Assembly: GCF_024298965.1 (NCBI RefSeq) | Contig: NZ_CP085193.1 | Location: 10,974,001 to 11,038,000 of the forward strand | Length of the DNA stretch: 64,000 nt | Direction: 5' to 3' | Source of the DNA: Streptomyces rapamycinicus NRRL 5491 | GTDB taxonomy: Bacteria; Actinomycetota; Actinomycetes; Streptomycetales; Streptomycetaceae | In this document: in pieces, positions 46,501 through 58,500 of the stretch | Numbering within the stretch: the first letter of the stretch is position 1 | How the letters are laid out: each line of letters begins with the position of its first letter | Notes under the pieces: model-generated | Told to the model about the DNA's origin: nothing | The model's input: the letters and a program-made list of their open reading frames with translations, nothing else | The model's database searches: none | Made by a program: the position numbers and the translations under genes

Positions 46501-49500
46501 GGTGTTTCCGGAGCGGGGTGAGGTTGAGGTTCAGGTTTCGGTGGGTGGTGTGGATGAGGTGGGGTGTCGGTCGGTGTCGGTGTTTTCGTGTTGTGGGGGT
46601 GAGTGGGTTCGGCATGCGGTGGGTGTGCTTGGGGTGGGGGGTGGTGTGGTGCCGGGGGTGGAGGTGTGGCCGCCGGTGGGTGCGGAGCGGGTTGGGGTGG
46701 AGGGGGTTTATGAGGTGTTGGCGGAGCGGGGGTATGTGTATGGGCCGGTGTTCCAGGGGTTGCGGGACGCCTGGCGCCGGGGAGAGGAAATCTTCGTCGA
46801 GGTGGCGGTGGCGCAGGAGGCACGCGCGGACGCGGCGCGGTGCGCGATCCACCCCGCGCTGCTCGACGCCGCGCTCCACGGGGTGCGATTCGGCGACTTC
46901 GTATCCGACGACGACCAGGCTTATGTGCCGTTCTCCTGGACCGGCGTCACGCTGCACGCGGTCGGTGCGACGGTCCTGCGCGTCACGCTGTCCCCGGCAG
47001 GACGCGACGCGATCGCCCTCCGGGCCACGGACACCACCGGTGCGCCGGTCCTGTCGGCACGCTCATTGGCCCTGCGCCCGGTCTCCGCTCAGCGGCTGAA
47101 CGACACGCGGGGGAACAGGGCTGACGCCCTCCATCGGGTGGAGTGGGTGGACGCGTCCGGAACCGTGGCGGCGGGGGGTGAGGTGGCGCCGAGGACTGAG
47201 GTGGTGCGGGTCGTCTCCGACGGTCCGGATGTGGTGGGTGAGACGTACGGGCATGTGCTTGAGGTGCTGGAGCGGGTGCGGGCGTGGGTGGCGGATGAGG
47301 ATCCGGCGGATGAGCGGTTGGTGGTGGTGACGCGGGGCGCTGTCGACGCGGGCGATGGTGTGGAGGACGTGGCGGGGGCCGCGGTGTGGGGCCTGGTGCG
47401 GTCCGCGCAGTCGGAGAACCCGGGGCGCCTGGTGCTGGTGGACACCGATGACCTGGACGGCGTCGACAGTCTGCTTTCCGGGGTGCCGGCTCTCGGCGAG
47501 GAGCAGCTGCTGGTGCGGTCGGGTGCGGTGCGGGTGCCGCGTCTGGGCCGGGTGCCGGTGCCGGGCGAGATGTCGGATGGGTTTGGCTCCGGTGCGGTGT
47601 TGGTGACGGGCGGCACTGGTGTGCTGGGTGGTTTGGTGTCGCGCCATCTGGTGGCGCGGCATGGGGTGAGCAGGCTGGTGCTGCTGTCGCGTCGTGGTGC
47701 GGACGCTGATGGCGCGGCGGAATTGCGGGCGGAGCTGGAGGCCGCGGGCGCCGAGGTGGTGATCGCGGCGTGTGACGCCGCGAATCGTGAGGCTCTGGCC
47801 GGGGTGTTGTCGGGGCTGTCGGCGGACTTCGCCTTGAGCGGTGTGGTGCATGCGGCGGGTGTGCTGGACGACGGGTTGCTCACGTCGTTGACGCGTGAGC
47901 GGGTCGAACTGGTGTTGCGGGCGAAGGTGGACGCGGCGTGGAATCTGCATGAGCTGACCTCGGGCATGGATCTGTCGGCGTTCGTGTTGTTCTCGTCGGC
48001 GGCGGGTGTGCTGGGCAACGCGGGCCAGGGCAGCTATGCGGCGGCGAACGGGTTCCTGGACGCGCTGGCGGCTCAGCGGCGGGCGCGAGGACTGCCCGCG
48101 GTGTCGATCGCGTGGGGCCTCTGGGAGGAACGCAGCGAACTGACCCAGCACCTCTCGCCCGACGACCTGGCGCGTGCCCACGCGGTGCCGATGCCCACCT
48201 CCCAGGCACTGGATCTGTTCGACGCGGCGCTCGCCGCCGACGAGCCGATGGTGCTGGCCGCACCCCTGAACCCGCGGGCATGGTCGGACGCCGGCCACCT
48301 GCCTCCCGTCCTCCGTGACCTGGTCCGGCCGCGGATCCGGCGCGCGACCGAGGCAACCGACGCCCCTGAATCGGCCTCCGCGCTCGGACACCGGCTGGCC
48401 ACCGTGGACCGCTCCGAGTGGGACCAGGTCGTACGCGAACTCGTGCGCAACCACATCGCGGCGGTGCTGCGCCATGCCTCCGCGCAATCGGTCGACACCT
48501 CGCGGACCTTCCAGGAGATCGGCTTCGACTCGCTGACCGCGGTGGAACTGCGCAACCGGATCAGCGCCGCCACCGGCGTACGGATGCCCGCCACGGCCGT
48601 GTTCGACTATCCGACACCACAAGCGCTCGCCGAGTACCTGCTCGCCGAAGTCCTCGGGAAGGACAGCGGCGCCGCCGCGACATCCGCCGGAACCGCCCTC
48701 GTCGCCGACGATCCCATCGTCATCGTCGGAATGAGCTGCCGCTACCCCGGCGGGGTCACCTCGCCGGAAGCGCTGTGGGACCTGGTGCGCTCGGACGGCG
48801 ATGCCATATCCGTCCTGCCGGCCGACCGCGGATGGGACCTGGACGGTCTCTACGACCCGGATCCGGACCGCGCCGGTACGTCGTACGCCCGCAGCGGTGG
48901 ATTCGTCTACGACGCGGCCGAGTTCGACGCCGCGTTCTTCGGGATCTCGCCGCGCGAGGCCACCGCGATGGACCCGCAGCAGCGGCTGCTGCTGGAAACC
49001 TCATGGGAGGCGTTCGAGCGCGCGGGCATCCCCGCCACCTCCGTCAAGGGCGAGCGGATCGGCGTGTTCACCGGGGTGATGCACCACGACTACCTCACCC
49101 GCCTGCCGACCACACCGGACGGTGTCGAGGGCTATCTGGGCACGGGCGCGGCAGCGGGCGTCGCCTCGGGCCGCGTGGCGTACACCTTCGGGCTCGAGGG
49201 CCCAGCGGTCACCGTGGACACGGCCTGCTCGTCGTCGCTGGTCGCCCTGCACCTCGCCGTACAGGCGCTGCGCCTCGGTGAGTGCTCGCTCGCGCTGGCC
49301 GGTGGTGTGACGGTGATGTCCACGCCCACCGTCTTCGTGGAGTTCTCCCGTCAACGCGGGCTCGCGCCGGACGGCAGGTGTAAGGCGTTCGCGGGAGCGG
49401 CGGACGGCACCGGCTTCGCCGAAGGCATCGGCATGCTGCTGGTCGAACGGCTCTCGGACGCACGGCGCAACGGGCACCCCGTCCTGGCCGTGGTGCGTGG

Positions 49501-52500
49501 TTCGGCGGTGAATCAGGATGGTGCGTCGAATGGTTTGACGGCGCCGAATGGTCCGTCGCAGCAGCGGGTGATCCGGCAGGCGTTGGCGAGCGCTGGGTTG
49601 TCGGCGGCGGATGTGGACGCGGTGGAGGCGCACGGTACGGGTACGACGTTGGGTGATCCGATCGAGGCGCAGGCGTTGCTGGCCACCTATGGTCAGGGCC
49701 GTGATGCGGACCGGCCGTTGCTGCTGGGGTCGATCAAGTCGAACATCGGTCACACTCAGGCGGCCGCCGGTGTGGCCGGGGTGATCAAGATGGTGATGGC
49801 CATGCGCCACGGTGTGCTGCCGCAGAGCCTGCACATCGATGAGCCCACTCCCCACGTGGACTGGTCCACCGGCGCGGTGGAGCTCCTCAGCGAGCGGACG
49901 GCATGGCCGGAGACCGCACGGCCCCGCCGCGCCGGGGTGTCGTCGTTCGGCATCAGCGGAACGAACGCGCACCTGATCCTTGAGCAGGCGCCGCTGCCGA
50001 CGGCAGTGGAGCGGCCCGGTGACGCGGAGCCCGGTGCGGCCGGGCCTGGTGCGGTGGTCCCGTGGATCGTCTCGGGACGCGACCGGCACGCCCTGCGCGC
50101 ACAGGCGGAACGACTGCGCGCATACGTGGTGAGCCATCCTGACCGGAGCGTGGCGGACGTCGGTTTCTCGCTGCTGACCAGCCGCGCCGTGCTGGCCCAC
50201 CGAGCGGTGGTACTCGGCGGTGACCATGCCGAACTGCTGGCCGGGCTGACGGCCCTGGCACGGGACGAACCCGCACCGGGCGTGGTGGAGGCCCTGGACG
50301 TGGCCGAGCCGGGGCGCAAAGTGGTGTTCGTCTTCCCCGGTCAGGGGTCGCAGTGGGCCGGGATGGCGCTGGAACTGCTGGCGTCCTCGCCGGTGTTCGC
50401 CCGGCGGATGGGCGAGTGCTCCGATGCGCTGGCCTCGCTGGTGGAGTGGTCGCTGCTGGATGTGCTGGCGGATGAGCGAGCGCTGGACCGTGTCGATGTG
50501 GTGCAGCCGGTGTTGTGGGCGGTGATGGTGTCGCTGGCCGAGCTGTGGCGTTCGTACGGAGTGGTGCCGTCGGCGGTGGTGGGTCATTCCCAGGGTGAGA
50601 TCGCGGCGGCGTGTGTCGCGGGCGGCCTGTCCCTGGCGGACGGGGCAAGGGTGGTCGTGCTGCGCGGCAAGGCGCTGCTCGCCCTGTCGGGCCGGGGCGG
50701 AATGGTGTCCGTTCCGGTGCCCGCCGACCGGCTGCGGGACCGGCCCGGGGTCTCCATCGCGGCGGTGAACGGCCCATCCTCGACCGTGGTGTCCGGCGGC
50801 GACGAGGTGCTGGACGCGGTACTGGCGGAGTTCCCGGCGGCCAAGCGCATCCCGGTGGACTACGCCTCCCACTCGCCCCAGATCGACGACATCCGGGACG
50901 AACTGCTCATGGCCCTGGCGCCGATCGAACCGCGCACCGCGGCGATCCCCTTCCACTCCACGGTGACCGGACGGCCCATCGACACCGCCGGCCTGGACGC
51001 GGACTACTGGTACCGCAATCTGCGCGAGACCGTGGAGCTCGAGCGGGTCACCCGTGCGGCGGTCGAGGACGGCCACCACACCTTCATCGAGATCAGCCCG
51101 CACCCGGTGCTGACCACGGGCCTGCGCGAAACACTCGACGACGCGGACGCGCACGGCGGCCTCGTACTGGGCTCACTGCGCCGGGACGACGGTGGCCCCA
51201 CCCGCTTCCGCACCGCCTTGGCCGAGGCTTACGCACACGGCGTCGAGGTCGACTGGCTGCCGCTGTTCCAGGGCGCCCGCCGGGTGGATCTGCCGACGTA
51301 CGCCTTCCAGCGCGAGCGCTACTGGCTGGACGCCACCTCTGCCGAGGCCCCCACCAGCGCGATCGACGCGGAATTCTGGGCCGCCGTCGAGCGCGAGGAC
51401 CTCGAGTCGCTCGCCGCGACGCTGCGCGTCGACGGGCAGCCGCTGCGCGAAGTGCTGCCCGCCCTGTCCCAGTGGCGACGCGAACGCCGTGACGGCTCCA
51501 CCATCGACTCATGGCGTTACACGATCCGGTGGAAGCCGCTCACCCCGCCCGCCACTTCGGCCACCGGCACATGGATGGTCGTGGTCTCCCACGCCGAGGC
51601 CGGGCACGAGTGGGTCGCGGGGGTGACCGATGCGCTGACCCGTCACGGTGCCGAGCCGCTCGTGGTCGTGCTCGGCGAGCCCGAGCTGGACCGTGCCACG
51701 CTGGCCGCCCGGCTGGGCGCGGTACTGGCCGGCACCCCCAGGATCAGCGGTGTGGTGTCGCTGACCGCGTTGGACGAAAACCCGCACCCCGCGTACCCCT
51801 CGGTCCCTCAGGGATACGCGATGACGCTGCTGCTCTCACAGGCGCTCGGGGACGCCGGGGTGGAAGCTCCGCTGTGGTGCCTCACCCAGCGCGGCGTCTC
51901 GCTCGTCGATGCCGGAGCCAGTGCCAGTGCCAGTGGTAGTAGCGACGGCGACGGCACGGGCAAGGGCGATGTGGCCGTCAGCCGGAAGCAGGCCCTGACC
52001 TGGGGCCTCGGCAAGGTGATCGCCCTGGAACAGCCTCTGCGCTGGGGCGGTTTGATCGACCTGCCGGAGGACGTGGCCCCGCAAACCCAGGACTACCTCG
52101 CCGGTGTGCTGTCCGGCACCTCGGACGAGGACCAGGTGGCGATCCGCCCGACGGGGCTCTTCGGCCGCAGGCTGGCCCACGCACCGGCCCGCGAGCGTGG
52201 CGGGAGCTGGCAACCCCGCGGCACCGTACTGGTCACCGGTGGCACCGGAGCGCTGGGCGGCCATGTCGCCCGGTGGCTCGCCGGCCAGGGCGCTGAACAC
52301 GTCGTGCTGACCAGTCGCCGGGGCCTGGCCGCGCCCGGTGCCGAGCGGCTGGCCGGGGAGCTGGAGGCGCTCGGCGCCCGGGTGACGGTGGCGGCGTGCG
52401 ACGTCGGTGACCGGGACGCCCTGGCCGGGTTGCTGGCCGAGGTCGGGCCGCTGACCGCTGTGGTGCACACCGCGGCGGTGCTCGACGACGGCACGCTGAA

Positions 52501-55500
52501 CTCACTCACCACCGACCAGCTGCAACGCGTGCTGCGCGTCAAGACCGATGGAGCGGTGCATCTGCACGAACTGACGCGGGACATGGAGCTGTCCGCGTTC
52601 GTGCTCTTCTCCTCGCTGTCCGGCACTCTGGGCGCACCCGGTCAGGGCAACTACGCGCCGGGCCACGTCTTCGTGGACACGCTGGCCGAGCAGCGGCGGG
52701 CCGAGGGTCTGGTCGCCACCTCCATCGCCTGGGGGCTGTGGGCCGGTGACGGCATGGGCGAGGGCGGTGTGGGCGAAGTGGCCCGCCGCCATGGCGTACC
52801 GGAGATGGCGCCGGAGATGGCGGTCGCCGCCATGGCACGCGCCGTCGAGCAGGACGACACCGTCGTCACAGTGGCCGAGATCGACTGGGACCGGCACTAC
52901 GTCGCGTTCACCGCGACCCGCCCCAGCCCGCTGCTGTCCGACCTCCCCGAGGTGCGTACGCTGGTCGACGCCGGAGTCGGCCAGGAGAGCGCCGAGCCCG
53001 GCCACGAGCGCTCGGAATTCGCGGAGCGGCTCGCCGGGATGGCCGACGCCGACCGGAACCGCGCGTTGCTGGATCTGGTCCGGCGCCATGTCGCGGCCGT
53101 ACTCGGACACACCGGCCCGGACGCGATCGACCCCGGCCGGGCCTTCCACGAGATCGGCTTCGACTCGGTCACCGCGGTCGAACTGCGCAACCGGCTCAAC
53201 CGGGCCACCGGCCTACGACTGCCCGCCACCATGACGTTCGACCAGCCCACCCCGCTGGCGATGGCGCAGTACCTCCGTGGCGAACTGCTGCAGGACGCCC
53301 AGGACCGATCGGCCCCGGCCCTCCCGGTCCGCGCGATCGGCGCCGTGGACGACGAACCCATCGCGATCGTAGGAATGAGCTGCCGCTTCCCCGGGGACGT
53401 CGCGTCCCCCGAGGACCTGTGGCGCCTGCTCGCCGACGGCTCCGACGCCATCGGCGAGTTTCCCGAGAACCGGGGCTGGGACATCGCGCACCTCTTCCAC
53501 CCGGACCCCGACCACCGAGGCACCTCCGCCACCCGAGCGGCCGCGTTCGTCCACGGGGCCGGTGAGTTCGACGCCGGATTCTTCGCGATCTCCCCGCGGG
53601 AAGCGGTGGCGATGGACCCGCAACAGCGGCTGCTGCTCGAAGTGTCATGGGAGGCGCTGGAGCGGGCCGGGATCGACCCCACGACCCTGCGGGGCAGCGA
53701 GACCGGCGTGTTCACGGGGACGAACGGCCAGGACTACGCGTCGTTGCTGAAGGCGGACGAGACGGGTGACTTCGAGGGCCGGGTGGGTACCGGCAACTCG
53801 GCGTCGGTCATGTCCGGCCGGATCTCCTACGTCCTGGGACTTGAAGGCCCCGCGCTGACCGTGGACACGGCGTGCTCGTCATCGCTGGTGGCATTGCACC
53901 TGGCGGTGCGGGCCCTGCGGTCGGGCGAGTGCTCAATGGCCCTGGCGGGCGGAGCGAGCGTCATGACGACCGCCGGCATCTTCGTGGAGTTCTCCCGTCA
54001 GCGCGCGTTGGCGGCCGATGGGCGCTGCAAGGCGTTCGCGGCGGCGGCGGACGGCACCGGCTGGGGCGAGGGCGCCGGAATGCTGGTGGTGGAGCGGCTG
54101 TCCGACGCGGAGCGCAATGGCCACCGGGTGCTCGCCGTGGTGCGTGGCTCTGCGGTGAATCAGGATGGTGCGTCGAATGGTTTGACGGCGCCGAATGGTC
54201 CGTCGCAGCAGCGGGTGATCCGGCAGGCGTTGGCGAGCGCTGGGTTGTCGGCGGCGGATGTGGATGCGGTGGAGGCGCACGGTACGGGTACGACGTTGGG
54301 TGATCCGATCGAGGCGCAGGCGTTGCTGGCCACCTATGGTCAGGGCCGTGATGCGGACCGGCCGTTGCTGCTGGGGTCGATCAAGTCGAACATCGGTCAC
54401 ACTCAGGCGGCCGCCGGTGTGGCCGGGGTGATCAAGATGGTGATGGCCATGCGCCACGGTGTGCTGCCGCAGAGCCTGCACATCGATGAGCCCACTCCCC
54501 ACGTGGACTGGTCCACCGGCGCGGTGGAGCTCCTCAGCGAGCGGACGGCATGGCCTGCGACCGCACGGCCCCGCCGCGCCGGGGTGTCCGCCTTCGGGGT
54601 GAGCGGCACCAACGCACATGTGATTCTGGAGCAGGCCCCTGAGCCGACCGCCCAGCCCGAGCTCTCGCCGGAACGCGACGAAACGAGGGCCGTGCCGTGG
54701 GTGGTGACCGGTGCGAGCGAGACCGGTGTCCGCGCACAGGCCGCGCGCCTCAAGGCCTTTGTCGACGACCGGCCGGAACTCCGCCCGGTGGACATCGGCC
54801 GGTCACTGGCCTCGACCCGCTCGGTGTTGTCACACCGTGCGGTGGTCGTGGGCGCGGACCGCGATGAACTGCTGCGTGGGCTGGAGGCCGTGGCCGGTGG
54901 CAGTGCCGTGGTCGGGGAGGCCCGCATGCGTTCCGGGGTGGTGTTTGTCTTTCCGGGGCAGGGGTCGCAGTGGGTGGGGATGGCGTTGGAGTTGGTGGGG
55001 TCCTCGGCGGTGTTTGCGGGGCGGTTGGGTGAGTGTGCGGTTGCGTTGGCGCCGTTTGTGGAGTGGTCGTTGTGGGATGTGTTGGGTGATGAGGTGGCGT
55101 TGGGGCGTGTTGATGTGGTGCAGCCGGTGTTGTGGGCGGTGATGGTGTCGTTGGCGGAGTTGTGGCGTTCGTTTGGTGTGGTGCCGTCGGTGGTGGTGGG
55201 TCATTCGCAGGGTGAGATTGCGGCGGCGTGTGTGGCGGGGGGTCTGTCGTTGGAGGATGGTGCGCGGGTGGTGGCGTTGCGGAGCAAGGCGTTGCTGGCT
55301 TTGGCGGGTCGGGGTGGGATGGTGTCGGTTCCGGTGGCTGCTGATCGGCTGCGGGATCGTGTGGGGTTGTCGGTGGCGGCGGTGAATGGTCCGGTGTCGA
55401 CGGTGGTGTCGGGGTCTGTTGGGGTGCTGGATGGGGTGTTGGCGGAGTTCCCGGAGGCCAAGTGGGTTCCGGTGGATTATGCGTCGCATTCGGTGCAGGT

Positions 55501-58500
55501 GGAGGAGGTTCGGGAGGGGCTGGCGGAGGCGTTGGCGCCGGTGCGGCCGCGTGTGGGTGAGGTGCCGTTCTTTTCGACGGTGACGGGGCGGTTGATGGAC
55601 ACCGTCGAGTTGGATGCGGAGTACTGGTACCGGAATCTGCGTGAGACGGTGGAGTTCCAGAGCACCGTTGAAGCTCTGATCGGCCAGGGCCATACGGTGT
55701 TCGTCGAGGCCAGTCCGCATCCGGTGCTGACCGTCGGCGTCCAGGACACCGCCGACGCCACCGCCACCGACATCGTCGTAAGCGGATCGCTGCGCCGCGA
55801 CGACGGCGGTCCGGCGCGCTTCCTCAGCACCGTCGGCCGACTGTTCACCGAGGGTGTGCCCGTGGAGTGGCAGCCGCTGTTCGCCGCGACCGGAGCGCGG
55901 CAGGTCGATCTCCCGACGTATGCGTTCCAGCACGAGTGGTTCTGGCTGGATCCGGTGCGCGGTGCGAGTGATGTGGGCGGCGCGGGCCTCGTCGGCCTCG
56001 CTCACCCCTTGGCGAGCGCCGTGTTGCCCCTACCCGAATCCGATGGCTGTGTGCTGACCGGCGCGCTCTCCTCGGCCACCCATCCTTGGCTGCTTGACCA
56101 CGCTGTGCTGGACAAGGTGTTGCTGCCGGGCACCGGGTTCGTGGAACTGGCCCTTCAGGCCGGGCTGCACCTGGGCTGTCGGACGCTGGATGAGCTGACC
56201 CTACAGGCGCCGCTCGTCTTGCCCGCGCACGGAGACGTACAGCTCCAGGTGGCGGTCGGCGGACCGGACGACAGCGGCCGGCGGCCGGTCACGGTGTACT
56301 CCAGGCCGGGCCAGGACCGGACCTGGACACGGCACGCCACCGGCACCCTCAGCCCCGGCGGTGAAACGGCCACCGCGGACCGGGCGGTGTGGCCCCCGGC
56401 GGACGCCACACCGGTCGACCTCACCGGTGTCTACGCCGAGATGAGCACACGCGGCTACGCGTATGGACCCGTCTTCCAGGGGCTGCGCGCCGCATGGCGG
56501 CGTGGCGACGAGGTGTTCGCCGAGGTGGTCCTGCCCGAGACGGCCGAGAGCGACGCGGGCCGTTGCGGCGTCCACCCCGCCCTGCTCGACGCCGCCCTGC
56601 ACGGCGCCGGACTGGGCAGGTTCGTGACCGAACCAGGCCGACCGCACCTTCCGTTCGCCTGGACCGGTGTCACTCTGCACGCCGTCGGTGCCACGACCCT
56701 GCGGGTCGTTCTGTCGCCCGCCGGGCCGGACGCCATCTCACTGCTGGCCATGGACGGCACGGGTGCGCCGGTGCTGACGGCGGACTCTCTGGTCCTGCGC
56801 CCGGTGTCCGAGGGCGGGCTCGGTGGCGCCCACGACGACTCACTGTTCCGAGTGAACTGGACCGAACTCACCCTGGACACCTCGGACTCCTCAAACACCT
56901 CGAACACCTCGGACGAAGTCGCCTTCCCCGCCGTCGAGTCCGCGGCCCAGCTGACCGGGCTGGCGGCGCCCCAACTTGTGCACGGGGCCGTGGTGTTCGG
57001 GCTTTCCACCACGGAGACCACAGGAGGCACCGCCGAGGAGGGCCCGGAGGACGTCTACGCGTTCACCAGCCATGTCCTCGAGGTCGCGCAGGCGTGGCTG
57101 GCGGACGACCGGTTTGGGGACGCCCGCCTCGTCGTGATGACGCGGGGCGCGGTCGCGACCACGCCCGGCGAAGACCCGCGGAGCCTTGCCGCCGCCGCGG
57201 TCTGGGGTCTCATCCGGACCGCGCAGACCGAGAACCCCGGCCGTTTCGTACTCGTGGACACGGTGGACGAGGATCCGTCGGCGTTGCCGGCGGTGCTCGC
57301 CACCGATGAGCCACAGGTGGCGATCCGGGCGGGGAGGGCGCTGGTGCCCAGGCTGGTACGGGCCGCCCCGTCGGCATTGCCGGTACCGGCGCAGACGGAC
57401 ACCTGGCGGTTGAGGACCGGCGCTCAGGAGACTCTGGAGAACCTGGCCATCGCGCCCTGCGCGGAGGCGTCCAGGCCGCTGGCCGCGGACGAGATCCGGG
57501 TGGCCGTGCACGCGGCCGGGGTCAACTTCCGCGACGTACTGCTCGCCCTGGGGATGTACCCGGACAAGGCCGGTCTGCTGGGCAGCGAAGCCGCCGGAAC
57601 GGTGTTGGAGATCGGCTCCGGGGTAGCGGGAGTGGCACCCGGAGATCGGGTGATGGGCCTGTTCTCCGGCGCCTTCGGACCGGTGGCGATCACGGATCAC
57701 CGGCTGGTGGCGCCGATCCCGGAGGGGTGGTCCTTCCCGCAGGCCGCCGCCACCCCGATCGCCTTCCTCACCGCGATGTACGCCTTGATCGATCTGGCCG
57801 AAGTGCGGAGCGGCGAGTCGGTACTGGTGCACGCGGCGGCCGGTGGCGTCGGGATGGCGGCGGTGCAGGTGGCGCGCTGGCTGGGCGCCGAGGTGTTCGC
57901 CACCGCGAGCCCGGCCAAGTGGGCTGCGGTGCGCGCATGCGGGGTCGCCCCGCGGCGGATCGCGTCCTCCCGCACGACAGAGTTCGCGGACCGCTTCCGC
58001 TCCGACACACCGGACGGTGTGGACATCGTACTCAACTCGCTGACCGGCGAACTCCTCAACGCGTCGCTCGGACTGCTGCGCCCCGGTGGACGGCTGATCG
58101 AGCTGGGCAGGACCGACCTCCGGGACGCCGATGCGGTCATGGCGCGCCACGGTGTGTCGTACCGGGCCTTCGAGCTGCTCGACGCCGGTCCGGACCGTAT
58201 CGGCCAACTGCTCACCGAACTGCTCTCCCTGTTCCGGCAGGGCGTGTTCACCCCGCTGCCACTGCGCGTCCAGGACGTACGGCAGGCGAGCGATGCCTTC
58301 CGCCACCTCTCTCAGGCGCGCCACATCGGCAAGCTGGCCCTCACCATTCCGCGACCGGTCTCCGGCGGCACCGTGCTGATCACCGGGGGCACCGGGACAC
58401 TGGGCGGTCTGGTGGCTCGCCATCTGGTGCGGGAGCACGGAGCGACGGAACTGGTGCTGGCCGGGCGTCGCGGTGACGCCGCCCCGGGCGCGGCCGAGCT

